35,418 nucleotides of DNA from Thermococci archaeon (GCA_013153595.1 JAADEC010000081.1:1-35418), one strand, 5' to 3'. Positions 14,142-22,573 are shown, counted from the stretch's first letter. The notes: generated from the sequence alone by a model not told the origin. Numbers and translations are program-made.

Positions 14142-14708
14142 GTGGATAAGTCGAGGTTGGTGGCCGGGACGCTCGGGCCGATCGTTGCCATGACTGGGAT
14201 CGGAACGGCAGCGTACATAAACCGGTCCTGGTGGCACTTTACGGAAAACGCCATAAGCGACCTTGGGAAGGTTGGTCTGCCAAGGAACTACGTGCTCAAC
14301 GTCTCATTCGTCATCGCTTCGGCGTTGATGCTGTACTGCATATCCGGATGGAAGACGAGGAACGTTGTGGAGAGGACCGGAGTGGTGATATTTGGAATCG
14401 GTGTGGCCTTTCTGGCCCTCATAGGGATATTCCCCGAGGGGACCCCTCCCCACCACGCCATCAGCTGGGCGTTCTTCATAGTTTCGAGCGTTGGCCTCGT
14501 AGTGGCCGGCGTTGGCATGGAACTGTCGGGGGATTCCGGGATGGGAGTGTTCTCCGTGTCGCTCTTTGCGGCGCTCTGGGGAATAGCGGTATGGGCGATG
14601 AAGAGCTTTAGGGGAATAGCCCCCGCCGAGATGACGGGAGCGCTCGGTATGATACTCTGGTACTACACAGCCCTCTACCTGAAGGCAAGGGGCGCCGACG
14701 GTGGTTGA
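14142..14708 (+). CDS. DUF998 family integral membrane protein
   Basis: Membrane protein of 188 aa with six predicted transmembrane helices, starting at LVAGTLGPIVAMTGIGTAAYI, YVLNVSFVIASALMLYCI, TGVVIFGIGVAFLALIGIF, ISWAFFIVSSVGLVVAGVG, VFSVSLFAALWGIAVWA and GALGMILWYYTALYL. The motifs FTENAISDLG after the first helix and FPEGTPPHHAISWAFF between helices 3 and 4 are typical of DUF998; function is unknown. Start GTG 14142 follows GGTGATC by three bases and a TATA (TCTTAATATACC near 14101-14112) fits. The longer track ORF begins inside this promoter. Confidence 0.8.
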   Translation: MDKSRLVAGTLGPIVAMTGIGTAAYINRSWWHFTENAISDLGKVGLPRNYVLNVSFVIASALMLYCISGWKTRNVVERTGVVIFGIGVAFLALIGIFPEGTPPHHAISWAFFIVSSVGLVVAGVGMELSGDSGMGVFSVSLFAALWGIAVWAMKSFRGIAPAEMTGALGMILWYYTALYLKARGADGG

Positions 14709-14738
14709 GAAACGTGGGTGAAGAAGAAGCATGACCAA

Positions 14739-14749
14739 AACTTTAAAAG
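14739..14749 (+). promoter_or_regulatory. TATA box of the inorganic pyrophosphatase gene
   Basis: AACTTTAAAAG lies about 50 bases before ATG 14793, leaving a leader of about 25 bases with the GGGGTGATA ribosome binding site at 14783-14790. Confidence 0.6.
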
Positions 14750-14792
14750 TCAACCCCTAAAGCTTAACGTAGAACTTTTGAGGGGTGATAAC

Positions 14793-15329
14793 ATGAACCC
14801 GTTCCATGATATAGAGCCTGGACCGGACGTTCCGGATGTTGTGTACGCGGTTATCGAGATACCGAGGGGGAGCAGAAACAAGTACGAGCTTGACAAGAAG
14901 TCCGGACTGATAAAGCTGGACAGAGTCCTTTACAGCCCGTTCTTCTACCCGGTTGACTACGGCATAATACCCAGGACGTACTACGACGACGGGGACCCGT
15001 TCGATATAATGGTCCTCATGAGGGAGCCCGTCTACCCGCTGACGATAATAGAGAGCCGTCCCGTTGCCCTGTTCAAGATGAACGACTCCGGGGATAAGGA
15101 CTGGAAGGTCCTGGCGGTTCCGGTTGACGATCCGTACTACAAGGACGTCCACGACGTTGACGACCTCCCGGAGCACCTGCTGAAGGAGATAGCACACTTC
15201 TTCCAGCGCTATAAGGAGCTCCAAGGAAAGGAGGTCAAAGTTGAGGGATGGGGCAACGCCGAAGAGGCTAAGAAGGAAATCCTGAGGGCAATTGACATGT
15301 ACAAAGAGAAGTTCGGCGGGGGTCAGTGA
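14793..15329 (+). CDS. ppa: Inorganic pyrophosphatase (family I)
   Basis: Soluble family I pyrophosphatase of 178 aa, the usual archaeal length. It hydrolyses the PPi released by tRNA charging and by RNA and DNA synthesis. Conserved elements are [17 protein letters not shown], the acidic active-site run [13 protein letters not shown], and [14 protein letters not shown], with [11 protein letters not shown] between them. Start ATG 14793 is supported by GGGGTGATA and by [10 protein letters not shown], the usual N-terminus. It lies just upstream of the RNA polymerase E' gene on the same strand with a 30-base gap, so read-through into that operon is possible. Confidence 0.97.
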   Translation: MNPFHDIEPGPDVPDVVYAVIEIPRGSRNKYELDKKSGLIKLDRVLYSPFFYPVDYGIIPRTYYDDGDPFDIMVLMREPVYPLTIIESRPVALFKMNDSGDKDWKVLAVPVDDPYYKDVHDVDDLPEHLLKEIAHFFQRYKELQGKEVKVEGWGNAEEAKKEILRAIDMYKEKFGGGQ

Positions 15330-15359
15330 CCCCCTCTCCTCCTGCCGGGAGGCCAGCTC

Positions 15360-15914
15360 ATGTACAGACTGCTTAAGGTTAGGGACGTCGTCAGGATACC
15401 TCCGAGGATGTTCACCATGGACCCAAAGGAGGCCGCCAAGAGCATACTCAGGGAGACCTACGAGGGTTGGTACGACAAGGAAGAGGGTGTCATACTCGCC
15501 GTCATGGAGGTTGAGGAGATAAAGGAGGGAATAATAGTCCACGGGGACGGGGCGACCTACCACGAGGTAACGTTCACTGTGCTGACCTGGAAGCCCTTCA
15601 AGGACGACGTGGTTGAGGGAGAGGTAGTAGATGCAGTTCCTTACGGGGCCTTCATCCGCATAGGACCGATGGACGGCCTGGTTCACGTCTCACAGCTGAT
15701 GGACGACTACGTCGTCTTCGACGAGAAGAACAGGCAGTTCCTCGGAAAAGAAAGCAGACGGGTCCTGAAGGTCGGAGACCACGTCAGGGCGAGGATAATA
15801 TCCATAAGCGCCAAGAGCAGAAAGGTCAGGGACAACAAGATAAGCCTCACCATGAGACAGCCGGGCTTGGGGAAGCTTGAGTGGATAGAGGCTGAGAAGA
15901 AGAAAGAAAACTGA
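15360..15914 (+). CDS. rpoE1: DNA-directed RNA polymerase subunit E' (Rpo7)
   Basis: Stalk subunit Rpo7 (E'), 184 aa, orthologue of eukaryotic Rpb7. The N-terminal RNP-like tip domain (MYRLLKVRDVVRIPPRMF) contacts the polymerase core and is followed by an S1/OB RNA-binding domain (VVEGEVVDAVPYGAFIRIGPMDGLVHVSQL). The stalk aids promoter opening and RNA binding; its partner Rpo4 is not in the window. It is the first gene of a tight cluster with spt4, the dephospho-CoA kinase, S24e and S27ae, all on the plus strand with 10- to 30-base gaps or short overlaps. The start ATG 15360 follows GGGAGG. Confidence 0.97.
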   Translation: MYRLLKVRDVVRIPPRMFTMDPKEAAKSILRETYEGWYDKEEGVILAVMEVEEIKEGIIVHGDGATYHEVTFTVLTWKPFKDDVVEGEVVDAVPYGAFIRIGPMDGLVHVSQLMDDYVVFDEKNRQFLGKESRRVLKVGDHVRARIISISAKSRKVRDNKISLTMRQPGLGKLEWIEAEKKKEN

Positions 15915-15926
15915 GGGGGAGCGGCA

Positions 15927-16127
15927 ATGAAGGAAAGGGCATGCAGGCACTGTCATTACATAACAACCGAGGATAGATGCCCGGTTTGCGGGAGCAGGGA
16001 TCTCAGCGACGAATGGTTCGACCTCGTTATAATCATGGACATAGACTCCAAGATAGCAAGGAAACTGAGGGAGAGCATTCCCGCGGCTGCGAGGGTTCCC
16101 GGGAAGTACGCGGTAAGGGTAAGATGA
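15927..16127 (+). CDS. spt4: Transcription elongation factor Spt4 (RNA polymerase subunit E'')
   Basis: Zinc protein of 66 aa, historically called RNA polymerase E''. CRHCHYITTEDRCPVCGSRDLS gives the four cysteines of the zinc site, and EWFDLVIIMD followed by SKIARKL is the conserved Spt4 core that pairs with the NGN domain of Spt5. The complex keeps the polymerase clamp closed during elongation. The gene sits 12 bases downstream of rpoE1, its conserved archaeal neighbour, with a GGGGGAG site before ATG 15927. Confidence 0.96.
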   Translation: MKERACRHCHYITTEDRCPVCGSRDLSDEWFDLVIIMDIDSKIARKLRESIPAAARVPGKYAVRVR

Positions 16128-16137
16128 GAGATGAGAG

Positions 16138-16683
16138 ATGAACGTCCGCTTCGTACTCACCCCAGAACTCAGGCGGGAGCTTAAGAAACCCCTCGGGACT
16201 CTCATAAGGGGGGAGCTACCCTCACCATACGGGAGGATAATGGGTATTCTGAAGAGCGCCCCGGCCGTGATAACGGTCGGTGATGTGGTGACCGAGAACA
16301 CCATGAAGGCGGGGATAACGCCGGATCTGGCGATCTACGACGGAAGAACCAAGAGGAAGGAGCATGAATTTGAGCCAGAAAAGGACGATAACACCATCCT
16401 GATCGACATAGTCAATCCCCCCGGAACCATAACGTATCAGCTGCTGACGGCCGTCAGGGACGCTTTAAGGGAGCATAAAAAGCGGGGCAGGAACGTCTAC
16501 ATAAGGGTTCACGGGGAGGAGGATCTGGCGGCGATACCCGCGGTCATCTACGCCCCCTACGGTGGTGTTGTGCTCTACGGTCAACCCGATGAAGGGGTAG
16601 TGCTTATAAGGGTGACACCCGAATGCAAGCGCAGATGCGCCAAGATACTTGCCAGCATGGAGGTGGTTGAAGATGGAGGTTAG
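16138..16683 (+). CDS. GTP-dependent dephospho-CoA kinase (DUF359)
   Basis: Protein of 181 aa from the former DUF359 family, shown in Thermococcus kodakarensis to phosphorylate dephospho-CoA with GTP as the last step of archaeal CoA synthesis. Recognisable segments are [43 protein letters not shown] and [14 protein letters not shown], with [14 protein letters not shown] near the end. It is unrelated to bacterial CoaE. The gene lies 10 bases after spt4 and overlaps the start of S24e, so it is probably co-translated with transcription and ribosome genes, a linkage seen in other Thermococcales. Confidence 0.92.
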   Translation: MNVRFVLTPELRRELKKPLGTLIRGELPSPYGRIMGILKSAPAVITVGDVVTENTMKAGITPDLAIYDGRTKRKEHEFEPEKDDNTILIDIVNPPGTITYQLLTAVRDALREHKKRGRNVYIRVHGEEDLAAIPAVIYAPYGGVVLYGQPDEGVVLIRVTPECKRRCAKILASMEVVEDGG

Positions 16684-16966
16684 GGTTACAGAGGTCAAGG
16701 AGAACAAGCTCCTTGGGAGGAAGGAGATCTACTTTGAGGTTATCCACGAGGGGGAACCCACTCCCTCAAGGGACGACGTAAAGGGGAAACTCGTAGCGAT
16801 GCTCGATCTTAACCCCGAGACCACTGTGGTTCAGTACATAAGGAGCTACTTCGGAAGCCACGTCAGCAGGGGCTACGCCAAGGCCTACGACGATAGGGAG
16901 AGGATGATGTACATAGAGCCCGACTACGTCCTCATGAGGGAGGGCTTCCTGAAGAAGGAGGAGTGA
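16673..16966 (+). CDS. rps24e: 30S ribosomal protein S24e
   Basis: Archaeal/eukaryotic small-subunit protein of 97 aa. The N-terminal [23 protein letters not shown] and the central [21 protein letters not shown] are diagnostic, followed by [27 protein letters not shown] 16673 lies inside the last codons of the dephospho-CoA kinase gene (11-base overlap), so the 24-base-longer track start at 16649 is rejected. GGAGGTGG upstream acts as the ribosome binding site within the upstream coding region. Confidence 0.96.
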   Translation: MEVRVTEVKENKLLGRKEIYFEVIHEGEPTPSRDDVKGKLVAMLDLNPETTVVQYIRSYFGSHVSRGYAKAYDDRERMMYIEPDYVLMREGFLKKEE

Positions 16967-16988
16967 GTTAAAAACGGAGGGACGCGAG

Positions 16989-17174
16989 ATGGCGAAGAAG
17001 GGAAAGGGAACTAAGAGAACTTCCAAGAAATGGAAGATGTACGTTGTGAAGGATGGAAAGATCGTCAGCAAGCACCGCCACTGCCCGAGGTGCGGGCCCG
17101 GCGTCTTCATGGCAGAGCACAAGGACCGCTGGAGCTGCGGCAGGTGCGGGTACACAGAATGGAAAAAGAAGTGA
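16989..17174 (+). CDS. rps27ae: 30S ribosomal protein S27ae
   Basis: Zinc-binding small-subunit protein of 61 aa. A basic N-terminus ([18 protein letters not shown]) precedes [27 protein letters not shown], the complete four-cysteine zinc site. In eukaryotes the orthologue is fused to ubiquitin; here it stands alone as in other archaea. It is the last gene of the rpoE1 cluster and converges with thrS; a T-rich stretch in the 76-base gap probably ends both transcripts. Confidence 0.96.
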   Translation: MAKKGKGTKRTSKKWKMYVVKDGKIVSKHRHCPRCGPGVFMAEHKDRWSCGRCGYTEWKKK

Positions 17175-17223
17175 AGGTCAGGCTTGAGTTTGGTTTCCCT
17201 TAGGGTTCTGTTCCCGGTTCGTT

Positions 17224-17237
17224 GGGTTTGTTTTTCA
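17224..17237 (+). terminator. T-run between S27ae and thrS
   Basis: GGGTTTGTTTTTC lies about 50 bases after the S27ae stop and directly before the end of the convergent thrS gene. It is a plausible oligo-T terminator for the rpoE1-spt4-S24e-S27ae transcript; no hairpin is needed in archaea. Confidence 0.4.
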
Positions 17238-17250
17238 ATCTTCCTCAGCT

Positions 17251-19131
17251 TCAACCCCTGAACTTTGGCCTCCTGCTCAGGAGGAGCGGCAGGGGCCTCG
17301 GCCTCTTCGGGAATCCTTCCGTTTTCGCTTTTATCTCCCTGACGAGCTCCTCAACTCTCAGCTCCACCTGTTCCCCGTCTTCCCTGCGTCTGACCGTTAT
17401 GGTCCCCTGCTCCTTCTCGTTGGCACCTACAACGACTATGTAGGGTATCCACTCCTTCTCGGCCTTCCTTATCTTCTTGCCGAGTCTGTCAGAGGTGTCG
17501 TCGATGTCGACCCTTACACCCTCACCCTCGATGACGCCGGCGACGTAGAGGGCGTAGTCCATGAACTCCTCGTTGACGGGAATAACGCGAACCTGAATGG
17601 GCGAGAGCCACAGCGGGAACATCGGCTTGACTCCCTTGGCCTGGAGCTTCGCCTGATGCTCGAGGATCGCGTACATGACGCGCTCTATCGCCCCGCTCGG
17701 CGAGCAGTGGAGGATGAGCGGGTAGCGCTCCTTGCCCTCCTCGTCGTAGTAGGTTATGCCGAAGCGCTCGGCGTTCTCGACGTCGATCTGGACTGTGCTC
17801 AAAGCTGCGGCCTTGTCGAGGTTGTCCACGAAGTTGAACTCGAACTTGAGGATGAAGTAGAAGAACCTCTGGTCCCACATCTCTATGAGTATCGGCTTTC
17901 CGATTATCTTGGCCAGCTCAACGATGAAGTCCCTGTGCTCCTCCCAGAAGTCGCGGGTGAACCTAACCGCCGCCTCGTAGTCCTTCGGTGTCAGCCCTAT
18001 CCCTTCGAGGACTTCCATGCTGAGCTTGTACTGCTTCTTGAACTCGTCCATGGCCTGCTTGAGGTCGGAAGCTACCGTGTGCATATCTGGCATCGTGAAG
18101 GCCCTGAGCCTTCTCAAACCTGAGAGCTCGCCGCTCTTCTCGCGCCTGAAGGAGTAGCGGGTGAGCTCGTACATCCTGAGCGGCAGGTTGCGGTAGCTGA
18201 TTATCGCGTCCTTCTTTATGAGGAACTGCCCGAAGCAGGCCGCGAAGCGGAGGAAGAACTTCTTGTCGCCGCTCTTGACAATGTACTGCCTCGCAGGGAA
18301 GCGGTTGAGGTACTTCTCGAGTGCCGGGTGCTCGAAGTCGTACATGATCGGCGTCTCGACCTCCATGGCCCCGTAGTTTATGACCTTCTCAGTGACGTAC
18401 TGCTCGAGCAGGGCCTTTATCAGCCGTCCCTTCGGGTAGTAGCGGAGGTTGCCGCCGTCGCTCCCCGGCTCGTAGTCGACGAGCTCGTGCTCCAGCATCA
18501 GCCTGACGTGCGGGGGCTCCCTGTCCGCTACGCGGCTCTTGCTTATCTCGTAGTTGGCGAACTTCCTGAGGTTCTCGTGGCCCGTGAAGTCGAACTTATC
18601 GACCTCCACGAGCTCCCCCTCGGGGGTGAGTATGTACCAGTAGCTCCTGAGCTCCTTCTCCTCCTTCTCAAGGGCCACGTTGCGCTCCTCGACCGCTCCC
18701 GCCGTCTCGGGTCTGATCGTCCTGCTAAGCTCTGCGAGTGGATGGCCCTTACAGCTGAGCTTAAACGCCTTGTAGTAGCCAAACGGGGCCCTTTCAACTT
18801 CGTATCCATCCTCCCTCAGCTTCTCCTCGACCTCCCTCAGGATCTTAAGGGCAACATCGGGCTTTCCGAGCTCGCTGCTCAGGTGTGCGAACGGGTAGAC
18901 CATGATCCTCTTTGCTCCAACCTGCTCGGCCACGCTCTCTATCTCAGAGACGGCCCTGGAAACAACGGACTCCGGGTCAGCTTCATCGTACTTTTCAACG
19001 CTTGCGAAGACCGCGAGCACCTCTTCAAGTCTTCCCCTGAGTCTCTCCTCGGGCACGGGCTCCGGGTTCTTGATGGCCTTGTCCCTGACCTCATACTCGA
19101 TGTAATCTGCGTGTATAAGCAACAGACGCAT
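17251..19131 (-). CDS. thrS: Threonyl-tRNA synthetase (archaeal type)
   Basis: Class II synthetase of 626 aa that charges tRNA-Thr. The N-terminal about 140 residues ([39 protein letters not shown]) are the archaeal D-aminoacyl-tRNA deacylase-like editing domain. The catalytic core shows motif 2 ([18 protein letters not shown]) and motif 3 ([18 protein letters not shown]). The three zinc ligands are expected in FAACFGQ, PDMHTV and LILHCSPSG. The C-terminal anticodon-binding domain includes [14 protein letters not shown] and [20 protein letters not shown] short basic, proline-rich tail follows. It stands alone, convergent with S27ae and divergent from csl4, with GGTGGTGGTA before ATG 19131. 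Confidence 0.97.
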   Translation of the reverse strand: MRLLLIHADYIEYEVRDKAIKNPEPVPEERLRGRLEEVLAVFASVEKYDEADPESVVSRAVSEIESVAEQVGAKRIMVYPFAHLSSELGKPDVALKILREVEEKLREDGYEVERAPFGYYKAFKLSCKGHPLAELSRTIRPETAGAVEERNVALEKEEKELRSYWYILTPEGELVEVDKFDFTGHENLRKFANYEISKSRVADREPPHVRLMLEHELVDYEPGSDGGNLRYYPKGRLIKALLEQYVTEKVINYGAMEVETPIMYDFEHPALEKYLNRFPARQYIVKSGDKKFFLRFAACFGQFLIKKDAIISYRNLPLRMYELTRYSFRREKSGELSGLRRLRAFTMPDMHTVASDLKQAMDEFKKQYKLSMEVLEGIGLTPKDYEAAVRFTRDFWEEHRDFIVELAKIIGKPILIEMWDQRFFYFILKFEFNFVDNLDKAAALSTVQIDVENAERFGITYYDEEGKERYPLILHCSPSGAIERVMYAILEHQAKLQAKGVKPMFPLWLSPIQVRVIPVNEEFMDYALYVAGVIEGEGVRVDIDDTSDRLGKKIRKAEKEWIPYIVVVGANEKEQGTITVRRREDGEQVELRVEELVREIKAKTEGFPKRPRPLPLLLSRRPKFRG

Positions 19132-19241
19132 TCATTACCACCACCCTAAAATCTCGCGAGCATAAAAAAACCTTTCCATGACCTCCCCGATTGCATCAAG
19201 CTTAAAAAGAGGGAGGAGAAGAGCCTAAATAGGGTGATAGG
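19132..19241. promoter_or_regulatory. Divergent promoter region thrS / csl4
   Basis: The 110-base gap carries a T-rich minus-strand TATA-like element for thrS (TTTTTTTATGC around 19160-19171). On the plus strand it carries GCTTAAAAAGA at 19199-19209 and AGGGTGATAGG as ribosome binding site for csl4 at 19230-19240. No palindromic operator was seen. Confidence 0.45.
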
Positions 19242-19847
19242 ATGGAGAGGCAGAGCACCAGAAGATCAGCAAAAAACGGAGATCTCGTGCTTCCTGGCGA
19301 TTACCTCGGGGTTATAGAGGAGTACCTGCCGGGAGAAGGGGTAAAGGAGGAGGACGGAGAGCTCATAGCGACGAGACCCGGCAGGGTTGTCATAGACAGG
19401 GAGAAGATGGAGATAAAGGTTGAGTCCCTCACCGACGTGCCTCCCCTGCCCAAGAGGGGGGACACAGTCATCGGAAGGGTAATAGACGTGAGGCCCCAGA
19501 CCGTCATAGTGGAGATCGTCCGCATAGACGGAAGGAACAACGATAGGGAGATAGCAACGTCAAAACTGGCGGGGATAAGCATATCTCAGGTCGCCGACGG
19601 GTACATAAAGGACATGAGGGATCAGTTCAGGGTCGGTGACGTCGTGAGGGCACTGGTGGTCTCAGCCAGCAAAACCCCCATTCAGCTCTCAACACGAAGG
19701 CATGATCTCGGCGTTGTATACGCCCTGTGCTCAAAGTGCAGGGCGCCCCTCGTAAGGCGCGGGAACAAGCTCGTATGTCCAAAGTGCGGCAACGTCGAGA
19801 GCAGAAAACTCTCCAGCATGTACAGAAAGCTCAGCATTAACGTCTGA
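19242..19847 (+). CDS. csl4: Exosome RNA-binding subunit Csl4
   Basis: Cap subunit of the archaeal RNA exosome, 201 aa, which recruits substrates to the Rrp41-Rrp42 ring and helps bind DnaG. The N-terminal domain (LVLPGDYLGVIEEYLPGEGV) is followed by an S1/OB domain (RGDTVIGRVIDVRPQTVIVEI through FRVGDVVRALVVSAS). A C-terminal zinc ribbon, CSKCRAPLV...CPKCG, completes the protein. The start ATG 19242 has GGTGAT upstream. It heads a plus-strand cluster with the DUF2067 gene (14-base gap) and rpoL (adjacent), linking RNA decay and transcription. Confidence 0.95.
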   Translation: MERQSTRRSAKNGDLVLPGDYLGVIEEYLPGEGVKEEDGELIATRPGRVVIDREKMEIKVESLTDVPPLPKRGDTVIGRVIDVRPQTVIVEIVRIDGRNNDREIATSKLAGISISQVADGYIKDMRDQFRVGDVVRALVVSASKTPIQLSTRRHDLGVVYALCSKCRAPLVRRGNKLVCPKCGNVESRKLSSMYRKLSINV

Positions 19848-19861
19848 GAACGGAGGGATAG

Positions 19862-20506
19862 ATGTTGAAGATGAAGAAGGTTATGACGATACACGTTGAG
19901 AGCGACGCCGAGAAGGAGGAGTTCCTCAGAGAGCTCCAGAAGGCCAGGCTGCCCGCCCCGATTTACGTTCACGGTAAGCTGAACTCAATAAGGATAAGCA
20001 TACAGGGAACCAAGGGGGACATACGGGAGACGAGCAACGTGATCTCAGCCATCCACAGAAAGGTTAGATCGAAGTTTCACCCCAACAGGAGGGGCCTCTA
20101 CAGGTACGACCTCGAAGAGCTGACGGGTGGCATCCCGACCTCAACCCTCCTGACCCTCCTCAGGATAACAGGGGAGAAGTTCGAGGTCGATCCCTCGGGG
20201 AAGATCCTCACGACGTCTGTGCCATGGGAGGAGATGACAGAACTCGTGCGGGAACTATCCAGGGTAATGGCGGACATAGCCCCCGAGACCACCAGACAGA
20301 TAAGGGAGGTGGTTATACCCGTGGCCGTTGCTTTCAACGTCGATCCAATGGAAGTCCTTGACGCGCTCATCGATGCCGGGGCCGCGGAGTGGAAGGAGGA
20401 CAAGTTCAAGTACGAACTCGTGAAGAACAAGGAGCAGGCCCTTGAGCTCATTCTGAAGGGGGATAGGTTTAAATACAAACCCCCTGAAGGGGAGGAAGGT
20501 GATTGA
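19862..20506 (+). CDS. DUF2067 family protein
   Basis: Archaeal protein of 214 aa that I recognise as DUF2067. The N-terminal half looks like a ferredoxin-like alpha/beta domain ([21 protein letters not shown], then [19 protein letters not shown]), resembling KH- or ACT-size RNA-binding folds. The middle has [19 protein letters not shown], and the C-terminal part resembles a small winged helix ([31 protein letters not shown]). No function is established. It lies between csl4 and rpoL in one transcription unit, with a 14-base gap after csl4 and an end that touches rpoL, so a role in RNA processing or transcription is a reasonable inference. GGAGGG precedes ATG 19862. Confidence 0.8.
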   Translation: MLKMKKVMTIHVESDAEKEEFLRELQKARLPAPIYVHGKLNSIRISIQGTKGDIRETSNVISAIHRKVRSKFHPNRRGLYRYDLEELTGGIPTSTLLTLLRITGEKFEVDPSGKILTTSVPWEEMTELVRELSRVMADIAPETTRQIREVVIPVAVAFNVDPMEVLDALIDAGAAEWKEDKFKYELVKNKEQALELILKGDRFKYKPPEGEEGD

Positions 20507-20507
20507 G

Positions 20508-20807
20508 GTGAAGATAGAGGTGATAAAGAAGGAGAAGGGAACGCTTGAGTTCTACCTCGAAGACGAGGACCACACGTTCGCCAACCTCCTCATAGAGACC
20601 CTGCACAGGAACAAGCACGTTAAGTTCGCCGCCTACTCCATAGACCACCCGATACTCATGGCGAGGAAACCAAGGATAAGGGTGGTAACTGACGGCAGGG
20701 TAAAGCCCGAGAAGGTGCTTGAAGAGGCAGCGCAGGAGATATTCGACACGTCGAGGGAGGCCCTGAACGAGTGGAAGAAGGTCATTCAGGAAAACGAAGG
20801 GGAATGA
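20508..20807 (+). CDS. rpoL: DNA-directed RNA polymerase subunit L (Rpo11)
   Basis: Assembly subunit Rpo11, about 99 aa, which pairs with Rpo3 (rpoD, also in this window) to form the alpha-like platform. Diagnostic segments are [31 protein letters not shown] and [10 protein letters not shown] prefer GTG 20508, giving [11 protein letters not shown] as in Pyrococcus RpoL and lying 1 base after the DUF2067 stop with GGTGATT upstream. The alternative GTG 20499 (track start) adds three residues and overlaps DUF2067. A T-run (ATGTTTTTC near 20814-20822) follows the stop. Confidence 0.95.
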   Translation: MKIEVIKKEKGTLEFYLEDEDHTFANLLIETLHRNKHVKFAAYSIDHPILMARKPRIRVVTDGRVKPEKVLEEAAQEIFDTSREALNEWKKVIQENEGE

Positions 20808-20814
20808 CCCGTCA

Positions 20815-20822
20815 TGTTTTTC
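20815..20822 (+). terminator. T-run after rpoL
   Basis: TGTTTTTC about 10 bases after the rpoL stop is a plausible archaeal terminator for the csl4-DUF2067-rpoL unit. Confidence 0.4.
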
Positions 20823-20897
20823 TCCTTCAATGGCGTGCGGGTAGGCGACCGAACCGTTCCGATTCTATGATGGCACTCGGGCCCCATCCATGAGAAA

Positions 20898-20908
20898 ACC
20901 TTTAAACG
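20898..20908 (+). promoter_or_regulatory. TATA box of the GT-C-like membrane protein gene
   Basis: ACCTTTAAACG lies about 33 bases before ATG 20936, implying a leader of only a few bases and little room for a ribosome binding site. Confidence 0.55.
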
Positions 20909-20935
20909 GGATAGCTGTAATCATTGTCGATAGCT

Positions 20936-22267
20936 ATGCGTGTTAAGCATCTGGCCGATCTAAAATTGAACAGGTATCAGGTTGTCCTTATATTCCTACT
21001 CGTGGTTGCATTAATTGTGCGGGCGTACCTGATACCAAGATCGGCGGGGGATGATATCGCACAGTTCTACGGATTCGGCAACACCATGCTTCATCACGGG
21101 GCTTACTTCTACGACCACGCCTCCGCCGCTCACTGGAATCAGGAGGGATGGCCGTATCCCTGGCCATACGATTACGGGCCAGTGATGGCCTACGCCTTAG
21201 GCCTGTTAAGGGCCCTCCACGTGGGTTCGCTGAAGTGCTTCTGGGACGGGGCGGAGTACTACGTCTACATCAGCACATCCTGGATAACCGCCGTTAAAGC
21301 CATGTTCGCAGCGGCCGACTTGGGTATCGCCCTCCTGATCTACAGGATGGCATCAAGAAAGACCACAGGTCTGCTGGCCGTCGCGTTCTACCTGTTCAAT
21401 CCAATGGTCCTCTACGTCTCCTCGATATACGGGATGTTCGATGGTCTGGCGGCGCTGGCCTTTATCTCCGGCCTTTACGCACTGGAAAACGGCAGGAGAA
21501 ACCTTGGGTACGGTTTGATAGGGTTCAGCCTGGCAGTTAAACAGACCATGCTGTTTCCGGCCGCCGTGGTGGTATGGGACTCCCTGCTGAGGAGGGACAG
21601 AAGAGCAGTTGGATGCACCGTGGCGGGCTTTCTCATTCCGTTCCTCCCCCTCCTGCCGTCTGTGGTTCACGTTGGAAACATGATCGACCTTATGTCAGGC
21701 ATTGAGCCTGGCTACACGGTCCCGATAACGTACAACCTCAACGGTATCGTCGCACTCCTCACATACGTCCATCAGAAGGCAGGAATAGAGACGCTGTTCT
21801 ACATGCGCTACTGGTGGGTGTTCGGGTTGATCTCCCTGGCCGCGGTTCTCTTCGTGCACTACCGCCTCAGGAATCTGCCGCTGTCGGTGACACTTGCCTA
21901 TGCGGCCTTCTTAGCAACCTACTGGAGGGTGAACCCCCAGTACCTCCTGCCCCTCATAGCTTTCGTGGCCCTCCTCATGGTACGCTCCAGGAGCATTCAG
22001 GCCAGAACGGTTGCAGTGATAACCACTGTACCAGCCACGCTCTGGCCGATACTCTTCCCCACGGGTTTCTGGTTCCACGTTCACATTGAGAGACCCGACT
22101 GGCATGCGATACACCTGGTCGATAAGCTGACGCTGAAGGTGTTCGACGTGTGGCCCTTCGTTGAGCTATCCATGATCCTCACGTTTCTGCTCCTGACGTT
22201 CCTGCTGTGGGGGTTCTTCAGGAGCCTTAACTGCGGAGGAGGGTGCAACGCCAGGGCAGATCGCTGA
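20936..22267 (+). CDS. GT-C-fold membrane glycosyltransferase-like protein
   Basis: Polytopic membrane protein of about 443 aa with roughly ten hydrophobic segments, the first being VVLIFLLVVALIVRAYLIP. The first outer loop carries SAGDDIAQFY, the acidic motif expected of GT-C glycosyltransferases that use polyprenyl-phosphate sugars. Further loop motifs include PYPWPYDYGPV, LFNPMVLYVSSIYGMFDGLAA and YWRVNPQYLLPL, which resemble PIG-M/ALG-type mannosyltransferases. A role in lipid or protein glycosylation outside the membrane is inferred; the donor and acceptor are unknown. The C-terminus has two Cys (CGGGCNARADR). ATG 20936 is preferred over TTG 20924 because the TATA box leaves no room for the longer start. 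It stands alone. Confidence 0.75.
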   Translation: MRVKHLADLKLNRYQVVLIFLLVVALIVRAYLIPRSAGDDIAQFYGFGNTMLHHGAYFYDHASAAHWNQEGWPYPWPYDYGPVMAYALGLLRALHVGSLKCFWDGAEYYVYISTSWITAVKAMFAAADLGIALLIYRMASRKTTGLLAVAFYLFNPMVLYVSSIYGMFDGLAALAFISGLYALENGRRNLGYGLIGFSLAVKQTMLFPAAVVVWDSLLRRDRRAVGCTVAGFLIPFLPLLPSVVHVGNMIDLMSGIEPGYTVPITYNLNGIVALLTYVHQKAGIETLFYMRYWWVFGLISLAAVLFVHYRLRNLPLSVTLAYAAFLATYWRVNPQYLLPLIAFVALLMVRSRSIQARTVAVITTVPATLWPILFPTGFWFHVHIERPDWHAIHLVDKLTLKVFDVWPFVELSMILTFLLLTFLLWGFFRSLNCGGGCNARADR

Positions 22268-22303
22268 TTGACGAATCAAGATTTAACAGTTGTCTTCAGA
22301 AAT

Positions 22304-22314
22304 ATTTTTATACT
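22304..22314 (+). promoter_or_regulatory. TATA box of the small 75-aa gene
   Basis: ATTTTTATACT lies about 37 bases before ATG 22346, with GGTGATG at 22335-22341 as ribosome binding site. A TGATT-GACG-AATCA inverted repeat (22265-22278) overlaps the stop codon of the upstream gene. Confidence 0.55.
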
Positions 22315-22345
22315 ATGAAGTTGTAGATAGTGTTGGTGATGAAGT

Positions 22346-22573
22346 ATGACGACCGTGATGATGGGTGATGTTGATTCGTTCGTTACGGAGATCCTGCGCT
22401 ACTACCGTGAAGTCTGGGAGATCCCCGAGAGCAAACTGCTGAGCGATCCGGACATGATCATAGAGGACTCAAGAAAGAGAAAGTCCCTCAGGATAAGCTT
22501 CGTGGAGTTAGAGGACGGGGAGCCTGTGGGTGTGGTCTACGGGGTGTACGCAACGCCCGTGGAATCAACCTGA
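22346..22573 (+). CDS. Small conserved-looking hypothetical protein
   Basis: Protein of 75 aa with no family I recognise. It is acidic and soluble, with a helical N-terminal half (DSFVTEILRYYREVWEIPESK) and a beta-rich C-terminal half (KSLRISFVELEDGEPVGVVYGVYATP). The gene is credible because it has a clear TATA box, a GGTGATG site 4 bases before the ATG, and codon use like its neighbours. It has no operon partner: the upstream gene ends 78 bases before and the next gene has its own promoter. No function can be stated. Confidence 0.65.
   Translation: MTTVMMGDVDSFVTEILRYYREVWEIPESKLLSDPDMIIEDSRKRKSLRISFVELEDGEPVGVVYGVYATPVEST

Noticed and set aside
14757-15686. 309-aa minus-strand ORF opposite pyrophosphatase and rpoE1
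   Set aside because: Both plus-strand genes are unambiguous; the antisense frame spans the intergenic gap only because GC-rich DNA has few stop codons.
18328-19149. 273-aa plus-strand ORF inside thrS
   Set aside because: Shadow of the ThrRS gene; its Leu/Val/Glu-rich translation has no domain and would run over the thrS start.
20808-20935. Possible C/D box small RNA in the rpoL-membrane protein gap
   Set aside because: ATGATGG resembles box C, but no box D (CTGA) or C'/D' pair is found at the right spacing.
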